Positions 32,401 through 46,000 of a stretch of 64,000 nucleotides of DNA are shown piece by piece. The notes under the pieces are model-generated. The model was not told the DNA's origin. It searched no databases and worked only from the letters and a program-made list of their open reading frames with translations. Numbering within the stretch: the stretch's first letter is position 1; every line of letters starts with the position of its first letter. Source of the DNA: Brachionus rotundiformis (taxonomy: Eukaryota > Rotifera > Eurotatoria > Ploima > Brachionidae); assembly GCA_016802295.1 (NCBI GenBank), contig JAESIW010000010.1:1-64000 (forward strand), read 5' to 3'. The translations under genes and the position numbers were made by a program.

Positions 32401-33344
32401 TCAGGCTTTTTTTCGCTTTTCCGTGCACATTGGACAAAACCATTTTCCTTTAGGCTTAGTGGATAAACCAACACAGCCAAAGTGAAACCATTCGATGGGA
32501 CATTCTGGATTATCGCAACCGATCATTTCTCCATAAGAAACCTGGTTGCATAGACAATAGGTTGGCTCGTTTGGATCGACCGGCATGTCCAGAACGTCTG
32601 CTGGTTGGGCCAAAGTGAGTGCTAATGAACTTATCGGAAATCCAGCTTCGGCCTCTTCCCTTTGCACAATACAAATATCTTAACTAGAAGCAAAAAAAAA
32701 GAAAAGTTTACATAATGACCGGTGGTTGTTCCAATTTTTTTTTCTTTCGCTTTCCATCTTTTTAAAATAAAAATTTTATAATAAAATAAAGTTTTATGTT
32801 TACCAATTGAGACACTGCTTGTTGATGTATTGTGGACAGAAAAAGATGCATCAGAAGTTTCAAAGCCTTCCAAGAGATCGCCTGACCGCCTCGAAACAGA
32901 TCTTTCCTTTAATTCGGCCTCAAACTTGGCCAAGTCTGTGTCCAGGCGACGAATGTGTTTATCAACCTTTTAAGCATTAGAGAGCAATTAACCACAATGA
33001 AAAAGTTTTACAAGCTCATAGGTCTGGTTGGCCAATTGGACCTTTTCATCTGCAAAATGCTTCAATTTTTCATATCCCTTATCAATCACTTTCATTTTGT
33101 CTGTTTTGGTCTGATGGTCATACGACTTGAGGTTGCTTATAAATTCTTTTTTAAGCTTTTCTATCTCTTTCAAAGTGTTGTGAACCCGCAGATCAATTTC
33201 GTATATTAGCTTAAAGTTTCTGGTAAGTTCTGGTGATAGATTTTCCAAGTCTTAATTGACACAAGTTTTGTTCAACTGATAGATCAATAAAATAGATAAA
33301 GTACTGTCTAGGAAATGGTCCAAATAGGGCTGGCTGCTTGCCAT
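32401..33344 (-). CDS. ING4/ING5: Inhibitor of growth protein (ING4/ING5 type)
   Basis: Five exons: 33344-33305, 33250-33012, 32966-32804, 32757-32712 and 32659-32401, 248 residues, matching human ING4 (249) closely. ING proteins read H3K4me3 through a PHD finger and target histone acetyltransferase complexes (HBO1, MOZ/MORF). The N-terminal dimerisation region reads YLDHFLDNLENLSPELTRNF and DEKVQLANQTYELV. A basic nuclear-localisation cluster (GKRKKKKLEQPP) lies in the 46-nt exon 4. The PHD finger YCLCNQVSYGEMIGCDNPEC, then WFHFGCVGL and WFCPMC, has all Cys4-His-Cys3 ligands. PIEWFHF and TKPKGKWFCP lean towards ING5. The start is the ATG before SSQPYLDHF. Confidence 0.93.
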
Positions 33345-33634
33345 TTGAGATGCTTTATTGTTCAGAATAGCTAAAAATTAATTCAATTTTAAAATTATGA
33401 GCTTAATTTGAATTTTTGCCTTTTAGATTTGATAATAATTGGGAAATTAACTTAACTTGATGCTTTGGAGTTTATTTTTGGTCAAAATAGATTTAAAAAA
33501 AAATTCAATTGGTAGCTGTTGGTAAAATAATTAAACAAATAAAAATAGATAATTGTTTTATGGAGATAAATTTTATTCAAAACATATAACACAATCAAAT
33601 CAATAGCTAATAAATTTTAAAATGAGTATGGGTG

Positions 33635-34047
33635 CTATTTGTTTGGACCAGCGAGGGGATTCCTGATGATCAAGATTACGGAGTCTCCGCGAAGGAACAT
33701 TTTGGAAATGTATCTATCCTTGTTGACTGGTTTGGATTTTTTTTGACCCTTGCCACTTTTGGGAATTTCAGTCCACATTTCTTTTACATTTTCCAAGACC
33801 AAATTGAAATGTCTAATTGGTATTTTAATTTAAATTTGTCAATTAAAAAATTGGTAGTGGAAAGTTACCTATCAAAAGCTTTTACTCTTCCCAAAAGTTT
33901 TTTATTGTTTCTACAATTTATCAAGACTTGAGTATTGTTTTTGACCGATTGGGTCAAAACGGACAATGGGCCCGTGTTGAACTCTTCCTCTTCCAATTTG
34001 GCGAGCTCCTCTGGAGTCATTTCACTTTTTGGCTTTTGAACGCTCAT
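33635..34047 (-). CDS. SNRPD2: Small nuclear ribonucleoprotein Sm D2
   Basis: Two exons, 34047-33869 and 33812-33635, 118 residues, the same length as human SmD2. It is a core subunit of the heptameric Sm ring on spliceosomal U snRNAs. The Sm1 motif (FNTGPLSVLTQSVKNNTQVL, INCRNNKKLLGRVKAFDRH) and Sm2 motif (ISKMFLRGDSVILIIRNPL) are almost unchanged from human. The 56-bp intron splits the codon for Arg in FDRH. Only about 290 bp separate it from the start of the ING gene downstream on the same strand. Confidence 0.97.
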
Positions 34048-36556
34048 TTTCGATGGCTAATTAAAAAAAATATAATCAAATTTTCAAAATTTGTTAACAA
34101 TGAATTTCACCAAAAAATAAAATGCATGAAATTTAAAAATAAAAATTTGTAAATTTAAAATAACTTTTTATCAATTTTTTTAAACTTTAAAGTGTCAATT
34201 TATTTGTCATTTATTTATTTAATTTTAATAATTATTAATTGTTAAAACAAGAAGTCTCATTCAAAGATTGGTAAAAGATTGGTAGATGAAGACCTCTTGG
34301 CACTTTGACTTTTATGATTGATTCACTGTTGAAGCTTTTTCTACTTCCATTCCATTTATTTGCCAGTCTATTTTTGAAATTGAAGAAATTGGTCCTCTGT
34401 CAGCAGTCGATTGCCTCTTATTCCAAGCTCTTGGAGAGTTATACCAACTCTGATTCTGGTGACTAGTGGAGTTTTTCTAGAGCATCAGTGTGCTTGGTAT
34501 TCAAGATGTGGTTTTGAAAGCCTTGATGACACATATAAGGGTCCAATATTTCATAATACAAAAAAAGTGGATCGCGTACCCTTTTCTTGCTCTATTAATC
34601 TCAGCCAGACAAGAAACCAATTCCCGTCTAGATCTTAATTAGGATCCTATCAGGATTCCAGACTGGATTCCGGGTCTTTTCTGGACAATTTTCCTAACCA
34701 CCTCAGTAAAGGCTCCTAACAGAAATTTCTTAAAGGTCTCAAAATTTGATAAGATTCCATTGTAAATTAGAAATACTCTTATTCCAAGAAGATAGTTTGA
34801 AAACATTTCATGAGATCTCTTAAAAAATCTTGGCCAGATGGAAAAAATAAGAATTTAGTCAAGATCTTTTTAAGATCCTGCAAAGAATCCTTTTCCTTTT
34901 AACTCCTGAAAGTTCTTACAAGATCCTAGTTAGCAATTGATTCCTGGGAGATTTGGTATCGTCCACGTATAATTTACCAAGATTAATTACTTTAAATTAA
35001 ATCAGTTTTTAAATTAGATATTGTGATGAAAAATATTTTTGGAAAAAAGCCATCGCATTCATTGAAGCTTTCAGATGCCTCAAGATCTTAATATGGCTCA
35101 GAAGGTTCATCTGTGTTTGCTACCAAAGGCTTTCTTTAAGTCAATAAAATTAAGATACAATGTGCTTTTCCATTCCGAACTTTGTTCTCAAATCTAAACC
35201 CAGCTTCTTTAAAGATAACATATAAAGCGTTCCTGATTCTTCCTGGGCATCAAGGCGTTCTGGAGCATAATCCTCTGAACCACTTAGCCAAGACCTCCAT
35301 ATTGGTTAGAAATGAAAAATAAAATATGATCCAAATGTTGTTTTTTTTGGTTAATATAATTTCAAAAGTCATCTAAACCAGCCAAATTTTACTCTTTTAA
35401 AATTATTTTTCATGTTATGTAAATAAATTAAACAAAAAATAATTTATTTTTAAAATTTTGGTTTTGTTTAAGTAATTAATATAAAAATTGAAACAAAATG
35501 GTAAAAATTAGGCTCTCTCTAGATATTTTCTATTATCTTTATTATATAATATTTTGTAAAATTATGGTTAACTAAAAATATCTATATACACTTTTATACT
35601 TTTTGCCACAAGTAGTTTATGCGATTTTTCCCTAATGTGTATTTTAAACCAATATATAAATCATTAGAGGCACTTCTTGCCAATTATTGTTACAATCAAT
35701 CACCAATTATAACTATCTGAATGAAAATAAATTCAAATTTTTGGTAAAATATGAACCCAATGGGTGAATTCAAATCTATGGAGAGTCAACTTGGAAAAAG
35801 ATTAGAAAAAATATTTCTTGATAGAGCCCTGTAGGTCCAGTCTGGAAACAATTTGTCACTGAATGCTTTTAATTAGAAAAATAAATATTTCCAGAGCAAA
35901 TGTTTGCAGAAGCCTTTGGAATGTTCGGCAGCATAGACTAAGACCAAGTCACATTGCCCTAAAATCAACACTAAACTTTGATAGCTTTTTCTTCTTGGCT
36001 TAATTTCTGGAATGATAAAACTTGATATTTTATAAACTTTATTTAGAGAGATCATTTTAGGTGTTCAAATACATTTTTAGAATAAAAAAACAAAAAATAA
36101 AAAAAAGTTACGTAATTAGTTTACTAATATTTCTCTTAAATTATGGATAGACTCCAGCTGCTTGATGTAAAAAGTAACCTTTGGCAAACACAAATTCGCA
36201 AATTGGCAACATAAAACGAGACTGCATAATGCGCATTTAGAAACGCAATTGGACCAGTCTCGAGGTGCCAATCTAAAGTCTTAGTTCTACATTCATAAAA
36301 TATTCAACTAGGATCACAAGACCCATTCTGTTTAACTTCCAATTGATTATAAATTATTATAATAATAAATATATTAATTACGCATTTAATTGTGATTTAT
36401 TATATTTTTCTTATTTTTTAACAAGAAGATTTTGCATAAATTATTAAATTTAAAATCGCAAAATTTTCCAAGCCAGCTTAAACAGTGACTGAGTTAGAAA
36501 AAAGAGAGAGACAGACTGACAGGGAGAGAGAGAGAGAGAGAGAAAGAGCTTTGGAA
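34048..36556. other. Repeat-rich spacer
   Basis: 34640-34960 contains many AAGATCCT / GGATTCC-like units without a regular period. 34411-34638 is a 75-codon open stretch without a recognised family. 35040-35300 on the minus strand gives LINE-like but unassignable scraps (AGFRFENKVRNGKAH). The rest is AT-rich. No gene is supported before MAD2L2. Confidence 0.3.
36519..36548 (+). repeat. GA-rich microsatellite in MAD2L2 leader
   Basis: AGGGAGAGAGAGAGAGAGAG followed by AAAGAG, ending 9 bp before the MAD2L2 start codon. GA repeats of this kind can be GAGA-factor-like promoter elements in invertebrates; here that is only a suggestion. Confidence 0.7.
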
Positions 36557-37513
36557 ATGGATTACTGCGATGAAGAGGATTTGGTAGAAGTGGAGCCTGT
36601 GGACGATGAGCTGGACGAGCTGGTGCTGCCGGAAGCCAAGCCATTGTCCAAGAAAATCAGACTCGAGCCCGAGCCAGACCGACACGGCCGGCTCAAGGCC
36701 CGAGTGGACTCTCTGTGCGAGTTTGCCCACGTTCTCATGCACTGTCTCCTCTACAAAATCAACTACTACAACAAAAAGACACACTTTGACAAGAGCCTCA
36801 AGTATAACATAATTGTCTATGTAAGTAGCTTTGGAAACATGTTGACCAAGTGATTTGATGATAAATTAAGAAATGTAAAAGCGAAATTGTGTGCGAGTAC
36901 ATATCTAATTGCGTGGAGTCAATGAGACTGGTGCTTTATAGAGCCATTTACGCTCCAAGCCAGTCTCAAATTTTTTCGGTAAAGATATTTTAAAAATGTT
37001 AAAATATTTTTAATAGAAATTATTAATAAAGATAGGATTAGCTGTTTTGAAGGCAATGTCAGACGATCAGCCAGCTAATGATGTTAATTTGTTGGTAAAG
37101 CGCTACACGCTTCAAGTGGAAAAGCTGGCTGACCAGGATGAGCAGCATGAAATGGACGAGTGGCATTTTCGCGACTCGATTCTCAAGTGCCTCTACGCCA
37201 AGGACATTACGTATCCAAAAAGTAAAGTTTTGCTGCCAACATATTCCAAATTGTTTCAGATTTTAAATGGCAGATTCAGATGAGAACCAGTGTGCGGGCG
37301 ATCAAGGAGCTGGCCAGTGGCGAAGACTTGTTCAAGCTGTTCGCTTGGCGACAGTGTGATAGGGAAGAAATAACCTCTATTAGCACCAAGTCAAAGTCTT
37401 CGTTCAATCGAATTTCGGTCAAGCCTGTCAAGACAATGAGCCATGGCAATATGCGCGCTCAGCTTTTTATAGAACAGCCAACTGCGCCAACCAAGTCTAC
37501 CAGTAGTAACTAG
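36557..37513 (+). CDS. MAD2L2: MAD2L2 / REV7 HORMA-domain protein
   Basis: Four exons: 36557-36820, 36871-36978, 37032-37221 and 37260-37513, 271 residues (human 211). REV7 is the HORMA adaptor of DNA polymerase zeta and shieldin. After an acidic N-terminal extension of about 50 residues (CDEEDLVEVEPVDDELDEL) come DSLCEFAHVLMHCLLYKINY and KSLKYNIIVY, corresponding to the human LCEFLEVAVHLILY region. CEYISNCVESMRLVLY follows, then a variable middle, and KTMSHGNMRAQLFIEQPT matches the human C-terminal KTMTSDILKMQLYVEE. Acceptor sites were picked for frame continuity. The acidic extension is not in vertebrate REV7. AATAAA at about 37547. Confidence 0.8.
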
Positions 37514-39680
37514 AATCTGATTTTAACTCTTTTTTTTGTACTAGCCTAATAAATGTATTTAATCAAGTCTATTTATGGACACTTAAATGATTGCAGATAA
37601 AGCTGTAAAGTAAAAAAGAAATTTAAATTTTTTTACCAAACTTTGGCATTGTTTAAAATTGAAATTAAATTTAAAAAGTTGCATTATTTTTGGCTAGATC
37701 AAGATCACATATAACTTGGACAAATTTTCTGAGCCCTTTGGATACTCCAAATCTAGCAATAAGTCAAAATGAACTCTTGAATTATCTTATCTCATTTTTA
37801 ACCTAGTCAATTAAAGGACCAGAAGTTTAATTTTTTTTATGCAGCAAATTTTAATCTTGGCATATTTTACCAACTTAGCATTTGGCAAATTTTGATATTT
37901 TTGCAAAATGAATTTAGGGAAATTGTTTTATCTTTTATGAAGATAAAGCTATTATTTTTATTCTTTTAATTTAACATTTTATTTTGTTCACAAATACGAA
38001 TCAAAGATATTTAATATACAGATCAAATTTTAGATTATTTAAAGTAAGAGATGACAAAATTTTTTATTTTTGCGAAGATAAATTTAAGATGGGTGATTAG
38101 AATATTAATTTTTGTTTATAATAAAAAAAAATTTATAGAGCATGGTATGATGGTTTAATGCAACGCAACAAATTATGTGCAAAAAATAGGAAGATAAAGG
38201 AATAGATAATTAAGTTGATATAAGGTATAAGGTTGGGTATGTTTTTTTAGCTTCAACTTCACCAATTTCCAACTTATTCCAATCATTTTTTTCTTTGAGC
38301 TCAACTCTTTCTATGTTCATGTCGTTCTTCCACTCTAAACATTTGAATAAGGTCACTTTTCCAACAACTTAATGTTGAGATAATGATATCAGATGATGTT
38401 TTGAATTGATCTGATTTTCAAATGTCTTTTAAGCAAAATAAATTCAAAAATTTTAAGTTTAAAACTATGCTAAATATTTTAATTTGATATAATAATAAGT
38501 AATTATAAAGTTTATTTGAATTGATTTTGTCTATAATTTAAATTATAATTAACAAATTTTCAACTGAAGTGAGGTAAACTAACCTACTTGTTAAATTAAT
38601 AATCTTAATTATATATACATTGATTTTTTATCTATTCGAACGCAAGTTTTCTCGCGAGTTGAAAATTTAAAATTAATTTTTTAATTTAAAACTTAGTATG
38701 CATCATTAGTTGACTAAAATATAGATAAATAATTTCAAGAATTAGCTTTATTTGCAGCCAAGTAACTTCCAATTAATTTATTTTGGATTATTAGATTTTT
38801 AAATTCTTAAAGCTGTAATAACTTTAATTGTGACTTCTTTAAACCAACTGAGTCTTCTGGTTTTTAATAATTCTAGATTTTAGTTAAGATTTTAATGCAA
38901 TTTTTTTAATATAAAAAAATTAATAAAAACAAATTAGACAAAATTTAGAAATTTATTTCCAACTGCTTGAGAGTCACAAAATTTGCATGTATTTTGAACG
39001 TTTATTTCCAGAGATTATGTTTTAGGTAAACTTTTATCACCATAATCAGCTGTTGAAATTTTTTATTTGTTAATTTTTCACAAAGTAGATTTTTAATTAG
39101 AAATAACTTTATTAGGAAGAAATTTAATTTCTAAAGCAATAGCGATCGCTTTTAAGCTTGGATATTTTCCTATGGCAGATTAAAGAGTCTATATTTAAAT
39201 TGGTTCACAGTGTCTGGAATAAGCACTTTGTCCAATTGACACAGAATTAAAGCACCGGACAATTTATGTCTCAGTGTATATATCTGACCACTTTTTGACT
39301 TCCATACAAGTCAATATTTTGCTCTAACTCTTTAAGTAAGGTGAAAAGTGGCCCCCAAACTAACTTCCGGCACCAATATGTCTATTCGTGTTCGGTGCAT
39401 TGCATACTGTATATGGCTCATCGTTTGGAAATTTATTCTCAATGTCTTTATGCTTTCCCATCACTGCATTGATGGTGCTTTACAAATATGTGATTTTTGT
39501 ACCACCAAATTTTTTCCAGTCACAATTAGGAAAAGTGTCAGAGAGAGACTCTTCAACACACTTTTGAGCTGTGAACTAGCACTCGTGTAAATTTAGGCTA
39601 CACTATAATAATGGAGATTAATCTTAATCCTCACCTGTGGCTCTGGTTAAAGCCTGCCATCAGAAATTTGCCATATTATA
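37514..39680. other. AT-rich spacer
   Basis: A long stretch with no supported gene. An 80-codon open frame at 39348-39590 (MSIRVRCIAYCIWLIVWKF) has no recognised family and no intron or promoter context. No clear repeats except scattered A/T runs. Confidence 0.3.
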
Positions 39681-39835
39681 CAGTTATAACGATGCTGATT
39701 AATACAGTATTCGCTTTAAAACGATATTTTTTTTCATAATTTACATTCCCAAATATAATAATCCTTTAACATACAGATTTGATTAATACGATGTGCATTT
39801 TTTCCGCCTAAACACATCGTATTATCCAGACTGGA
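39681..39835. mobile_element. pogo/Tigger-like short inverted-repeat element
   Basis: It runs from CAGTTATAACGATG to CCAGACTGGACTG, both next to TA. Inside, TAATACGATGTG and CACATCGTATTA form a perfect 12-bp hairpin, and CAGTATTCGCTTTAAAACG occurs near 39704. TA flanks, CAGT termini and AATACG sub-termini fit pogo-type MITEs, but the two ends match imperfectly. Confidence 0.4.
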
Positions 39836-40096
39836 CTGTATTCATATTCATGGAGTCAATGAAGGAACCTGTTTTAAGTTTTCTTAAAAATTTTATTTAA
39901 AAAAATTAATTAATTAAATTGAATTGAATTAAATTAAATTAAGTTGTTAATTTTGTAGATATTGATGGTGTTAAATACATCTTTTGAATAGCAATTGACA
40001 AAGCACCACAATAGAATATAATAATTTCTAATTTTTGTTTATTTGTTTTTCTATATTGTTTGTTATTTGTAAATTACTCGACTTAGTTGCACACAA
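39836..40096. other. ATG2 upstream region
   Basis: AT-rich, with AATTGAATTGAATTAAATTA-type short repeats near 39915. No clear TATA box. The base composition jumps sharply at the ATG of ATG2. Confidence 0.4.
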
Positions 40097-43000
40097 ATGA
40101 CTTGGCAAATACCATGGCCAGAATTTTTGAAAAAAAGACTGTGCCGCTACCTGCTGCAGCACTATTTAGGTCATTTTTTCAAGGAGAAAATCTCTCTCGA
40201 GCAGCTCTCGATTGACATATACAACGGGACCGGGTGCGTCAAGGACCTGCACTTGGACTGCGACGCGCTCAACGAACAACTGAGCTCGTCGCAGCCGTTG
40301 TCGGCCGTGCCCATCGAAATCGTCTCCGGCTTCGTCGGCTACATATCCGTCTCCATACCATGGCACGATCTATTCAACGATTTCTGTAAACTAGTTATCA
40401 AAAATGTACAAATCACCATACGCACCAAGACGAGCAGGGCGGGTCTGTTGGCCACCGACGACGACAACGACGAGGCCGAGCTCTCGTTCGCGGACAGCTC
40501 CGGCGCCAACTCAATGTTCTCGAGCGTCATTATCGACTCGATCATGAACACCAGCATGCACATAGCGCAGGAGTGCCTCGGCGAGGAAAAGCTCGACGAG
40601 TCGAAGGCCCCTCTGCTGGGCCTGGAGGCATTCGCGTCCACAATCGACTCCATTTTGTCGCGCATTCAAATCAACATGGAGCAAATTCAGATCAGGGTCG
40701 AGGACTTGGCGACGGGCGACCAGGCAGACCTAATGAAAAGCTCGGGCATATTTCAGCCGGACTTGTCCGGCATAGCGCTCGAGCTGCGCATCAAATGCAT
40801 CAAGTACTTTGACGTCGAGTCGACCGTCGGCCACGACTCGCCGCACAGTCGCAACACGACCAAAAATTTCACCATAGAAGGCCTGACCGTGTACTTTGAC
40901 GAGTTCACGGTCAGAGATGAGCTAGTCGTCGAGAGCAGCTTGTCCAATGCGGACACGGACACCGGCCTCAACTCGACACACGGCTCAAACACCACTCTGA
41001 ACGACGACTGCCCGGTGGACGAGTGTCCGCCGTTTAGCTTCGACCTTGACCCCAATTATTACCTGTTCACCAGCCCAATACTGATGATGACGTTTGCGGG
41101 CATGCAGAGCGTCAAGCTGACCGTGAACAACATGCGGCCGAGCGACCTGCTGCTCGAGGCGAGCCCGGCCGGCTACCAGGCCGCCAGCCAGCAGCGGCCC
41201 TTTCTGGAGGTGTCGGCCCAAATCGGCTCGATCAAGTGCCTGCTGTGTCCCAAGCAGGTGCACATGCTGGCCGCGACTGCCTCCAGGCTGGTCGAGTACG
41301 TGGACAGAGCCGAGGCGGCCAGGAGCAGCGTGCAGAAGAAGAGCAAGCTTGGAAAGAAGGTGGTGCGCGGGCACGACGAGCAGGGGCTCGCCTCGGACGG
41401 CTTTAAGAGCCTGTCGCAGGCCAGCGACAGCACCGAGTCGGCCATGTTCTACTCGATGATGCCCGACGCGGGCGACCCTCACCCCGCGACCTTCACCTCT
41501 GCTGCAGACAGCGAGCAGCACGAACGCCTCTTCACTCAGCACTTGCGCGACACCATCGAGCAGCTGCAAAACGACCCCATCAAGCTCAGCTCCAATCACA
41601 ACCTGTTTCAAACGTTCAAGGTCAACTTGAGACAAGTGTGCCTCACTGTGCTGCACCGCGACCCGCCACCGCCCCACAAGCACCACCGCTCCATCGTGCA
41701 ACGCATGAAACAAGTGGCCGAGTTCTTTTTTGACCGCACAAGCGGCATAGAAATGAACAGTCAGGCGAAAGCCGAGTGCACCAAGTACCATGAGGCGAGC
41801 GCGTTCAACGACCACTTTTTGCTCATTATGAAACCAGTTAATTTTTGGCTCACACAAAAAATCAATCAACGACACAACACCAAACACGACCAGTACTCGC
41901 TGAACGACTTGAGCGTGTCGATCGGCCACGCTCAGCTAAACGAGTACTTGAAGAGTGGTCAAGAGGCGGACAAGAGGGAGATGCGCGCCTCGAACGCGGC
42001 CGACATGTGCCGCAGTGCGCAAATAACCGAGCTGGTCTCGTTTGCTGACACTGGCCAGTTCGAGCAAGCGTGCATCAAGCTGCAGGTGATTGTGCACGAG
42101 CCGAGCGAGACTGGTCGCGACACACACGAGCTACTAGGCCGTCCCTTCGACCACATACATCTGAGCATAAATGAGAGCCTGGCCGTCGAGCTCGACATAT
42201 CGCTTGTCGACCGCTTGTTCTATTTGCTAAACGACTGCACGTCAAACAGGCCAATGTTTGCAAGTCACGTGACTAAAAAATCCAATGCGTGTACTCGTGT
42301 GAGAAATTTTGAAGTTAAATGCGAAAAGGTGGTTAGGATAGGAGTGCGCTTTCCGGTGGCCGATTTGACCCGGGTGCACCAGAGCAAGATAGTGAACAGA
42401 GCGGATGGTGGTGGGGGCGCGGGGTTCAATCAGCTGCTGATGAGCGACTTCAGGCGCTTGCGCGACCAAATCCTCACCGTGCACCTGTTCCATCTGGGCT
42501 TTCAGACGCTGCAGAACAGCAAGGCGAACGAGGCCGACGTTGTGCTGGCGCTGTCGGCCGCGCAGATCAACGCCTACTACCAGTTCAGAAAAGAGGACCG
42601 ACCGGTGCACTTCGGTCTGGTGGAGGAGGGCGAGTCGCGGCCGATCGCTGCCCGCATTCGCATACGGCACGACGCGGCCGCTCTGCTCACCAGGAGGGAC
42701 GAGGCCGGCGCCGACTCGCTCAGGCACCGGCACGACATAGACGTCAGCCGCGCCATCAACGAGGACCCGGACGCCGACCAGGCCCGCCTCGACGACGACG
42801 ACGACGGCCAGTACGGTCCCTTCTCGAGCACGTACACGGTCATTTCGAGCGAAAAAAATCGCCGCATTGTCAACGCCGGCACCAGGGCCGAAATGACCGC
42901 GTTCGCGCACCACTCCGCTCTTAGCTCACAAGTGGCCATACATGTGCACATACCAAACGTTAAGCTGCTTATTTGGGACCAGTACTTTCTGAACGATGTG

Positions 43001-46000
43001 TACAATTGCTTACTGAATGACTTGTTGATGTATGTGCCGAGCAAATTGGCGCCACTCGAGTCGGCCATGTACGAGTTTGACGCGGCCAATGAGTGCTTTG
43101 TGGCGCCGAGTCTGGCCCAGTTGATCGCAGCCGACATGGACTCGGACTTTTTTGCCTCCAATTCGATCAATTTGCACGCGGCCGCGTTCGAGCCCGACTC
43201 GGACGAGCCCTACTTCAGCATGTGCAATGCGCATAGTGAGCTGTCCGGTGGCAGTGGCGGTAGAGCGCAAGCAACGAGCAAAAATGTGCTATCAGTTGTT
43301 GTCAAGTTGGATGAGTGTCACGTGAAGTGTGTGGTAGTTGGCGAAAAGATGCCCGATGGTATAAAGCATGGACAGTTTGATTTGAGGGCGAGCAGTTTTG
43401 AGATGTGCATAGCCAACAGCTCGCATGAGCAAAAAGGCGCCGAGGCGAACGATCAGCCCGTCGAAAAGCAACTAGTGTCCATATTTGCGGACAAAATACA
43501 GCTTGGTCACGTGAATAGGGTGGCGCATTTGAGGCTGCCCAGCAATTGTGCCATGTTCGACGAAATGTTCAAAGCGAACCTCACTAATGTGCTTATTGAC
43601 GAGAACGCGAGCGGCATTGGTCAGGCGTTGTTCAACGCCGCCTACGACTTGCCTAATGTGGCCATTGCCATTAGGTCGAAATACAAGCGGCATGCCAACA
43701 CTAAAGAGCTGGTGGTGGCGCTCAACTTCAACAACCTGTGTCTGCACCATGTGTTCACCGAGCCGAACGACTTTTGGATATTCGAGCTAATCGATTTGTT
43801 CAACTTGACCGACATAGACGTGCACGGCTATCAGGTGCCGCTGGTGGTGACCGAGCTTCATTTGAACGTGGACAATAGCTCGGTGCTGTACAAGCCGGTC
43901 AATTTGGACACGCGCGCCATCCTCGCCTTCAAGTCCCTGCACTGGTCCAGCAATGTGACCGCCGAGTCCAGCTCCACTCTACTCGTATTCAACATAGACG
44001 ACATATATCTATTTTTGTCACGTGTCAACTCGGACGTGCCCGACTTGCGTAAGAACTATGTCTGTGTGGCCAACACGGACCTGTTCGAGTTGAGGATACT
44101 GATCAACGAAAGAACAGTGCCGCGTTTGGACATCAAAATACGCTCGAACATGATACAATTTCGTACATGTGTGGACACGGCGTTTAGCCTAATCGAGCTC
44201 ATTAATTACATAGTAAGCGACGGCGATCTGCGCTGTCCGGCCAGCGACGAAGAGGCTGGACAGAAGGAGGAGGATGAGCCGCTGTCGACGCTGAGCGCCG
44301 AGGTGGACCACTCGCTGACGTGCCCGTCGCTGGCCTACGAGAACAACGCGTCGGACACGGAGATCAGCGACATGGTCAAGGAGGCGATGGACCCGATGAG
44401 CCAGTCGTTCCACGAGGCGCGCGACCAGGGCGACGTGTTCGCGGCCGAGCTCGACGAGCCGTTCGCCCGGCGCCTCCAGTTCAAGAAGCCGCCCGCCGAG
44501 CTCGACCACTACGAGCAGGACGACGACGACGACGACGAGGAAGCCGAGGACGAGGACCTGGTCAAGGACTTTGACATAATAGAGGTCATGGCCGGCCTCG
44601 GCGAGCCGCCCCGCCACAACCAGGACTTCGAGGTCAAGGTCCTGACCGACCGGCCGTGCGAGCTCAAGCCCGAGCACTTCAAGAAGCCGCTGAGCCGCAT
44701 TGACGTGCTCAAGGCCCCCGACGCCTACCCGTGCCCGCTCAGCCTCTTCAGCATTCAGGAAATATCCCTCAATTGGTTTTTGTACGCCGGCAGCGACTTC
44801 GAGCCCGCCGCCGCCGCCACTACCGCCGAGACCGAGCGGCGCAGACACGACTCGGCCTCGTCCAGCATCTCCTCCTCGCCCAAGTCCGCCACCAGCTCGC
44901 CGAACGTCCTCTACACCTCGGCCAACACTGTCCACTTCAGCAAGGAGCGCTTCTGCAAGGCCGGCGGTCGCATCATCAAAAAATACGACAATCTAACTTG
45001 GCTGACCAGAGGTGGACAACACCGCAATTTGGACATATGCATGGAAATCGCTTTGCACAAGGTCAAGACTAAATGTGACATTTACACGGACAATTCGAGC
45101 GAGACAGACAACGATGGAGACACAGCGGCGGCCCACCAGCAGCAGCAACAGCAGCAGCACCCCTATTTGTACCGAATCGCTCTGGCCATCGGCGACGTGG
45201 TCATACGCGACAAGCTGATCACGTCGTCGTTCAACAAATTTTTGTTCCGATACGAGTCGGACACGCATCCGAACAACGCCAATTCGAACATGATCTTCTT
45301 CAAGCTGCTGTGCTCGAGGTCACGTGACGCGCAACGGCTGCTCGAGTGCGACGTCAAGGTGTCCGTGCAGCCGCTGCGCTTCGCCATCGACCAGGACGCG
45401 CTCGTCTTCCTCATCGAGTTCTTTCACCAATTGGCCAGCAGGGACTTGACCGCGCTCGACAAGCGACTCGCCCCGCTGCACACCCACACCACGGACACCA
45501 GGCCGGCCGCCCAGCCCAAAGGCCAGCAAGTGTTCATACGCAATTTTATCCTCGTGCCGGACCTGTTCATCAAGTTCGACTTTAGCGGCAAGTACGACAA
45601 GCGGCCGGACACCAAAATGGACACGCTGACCAAGCTGCTGATGGTGGTCGTGCAGCTGAGCAACACGGAGATCAAGCTCAAGCGGGTGTACTACAGACGC
45701 GGCTTTCTCGGCGCCGACAAGCTGCTCCAGGCGCTGCTCAAGGAGTGGCTCGGCGACATACAGCGCAACCAGATCAAGAACCTGATCAAGGGCTGGGGCA
45801 TCTTCAACTCGGTGATCCAGCTGTTCGAGGGCTTCAGCTACCTGGTGCTGTGTCCCATCGAGCAGTACAGGCGGGACGGGCGCGTGCTCGTCGGCATCCG
45901 CCAGGGCTCGGCCGCCTTCTCCACCTGCACCGTGCTCGCCACCATCGAGCTCACCAGCCGCATGTTCCAGGCGACCAAAAACGTGGCCGAGTTCTTCTAC

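Noticed and set aside
34411..34638. 75-codon frame as a gene
   Set aside because: No start context, intron partner or recognisable domain; surrounded by decayed repeats.
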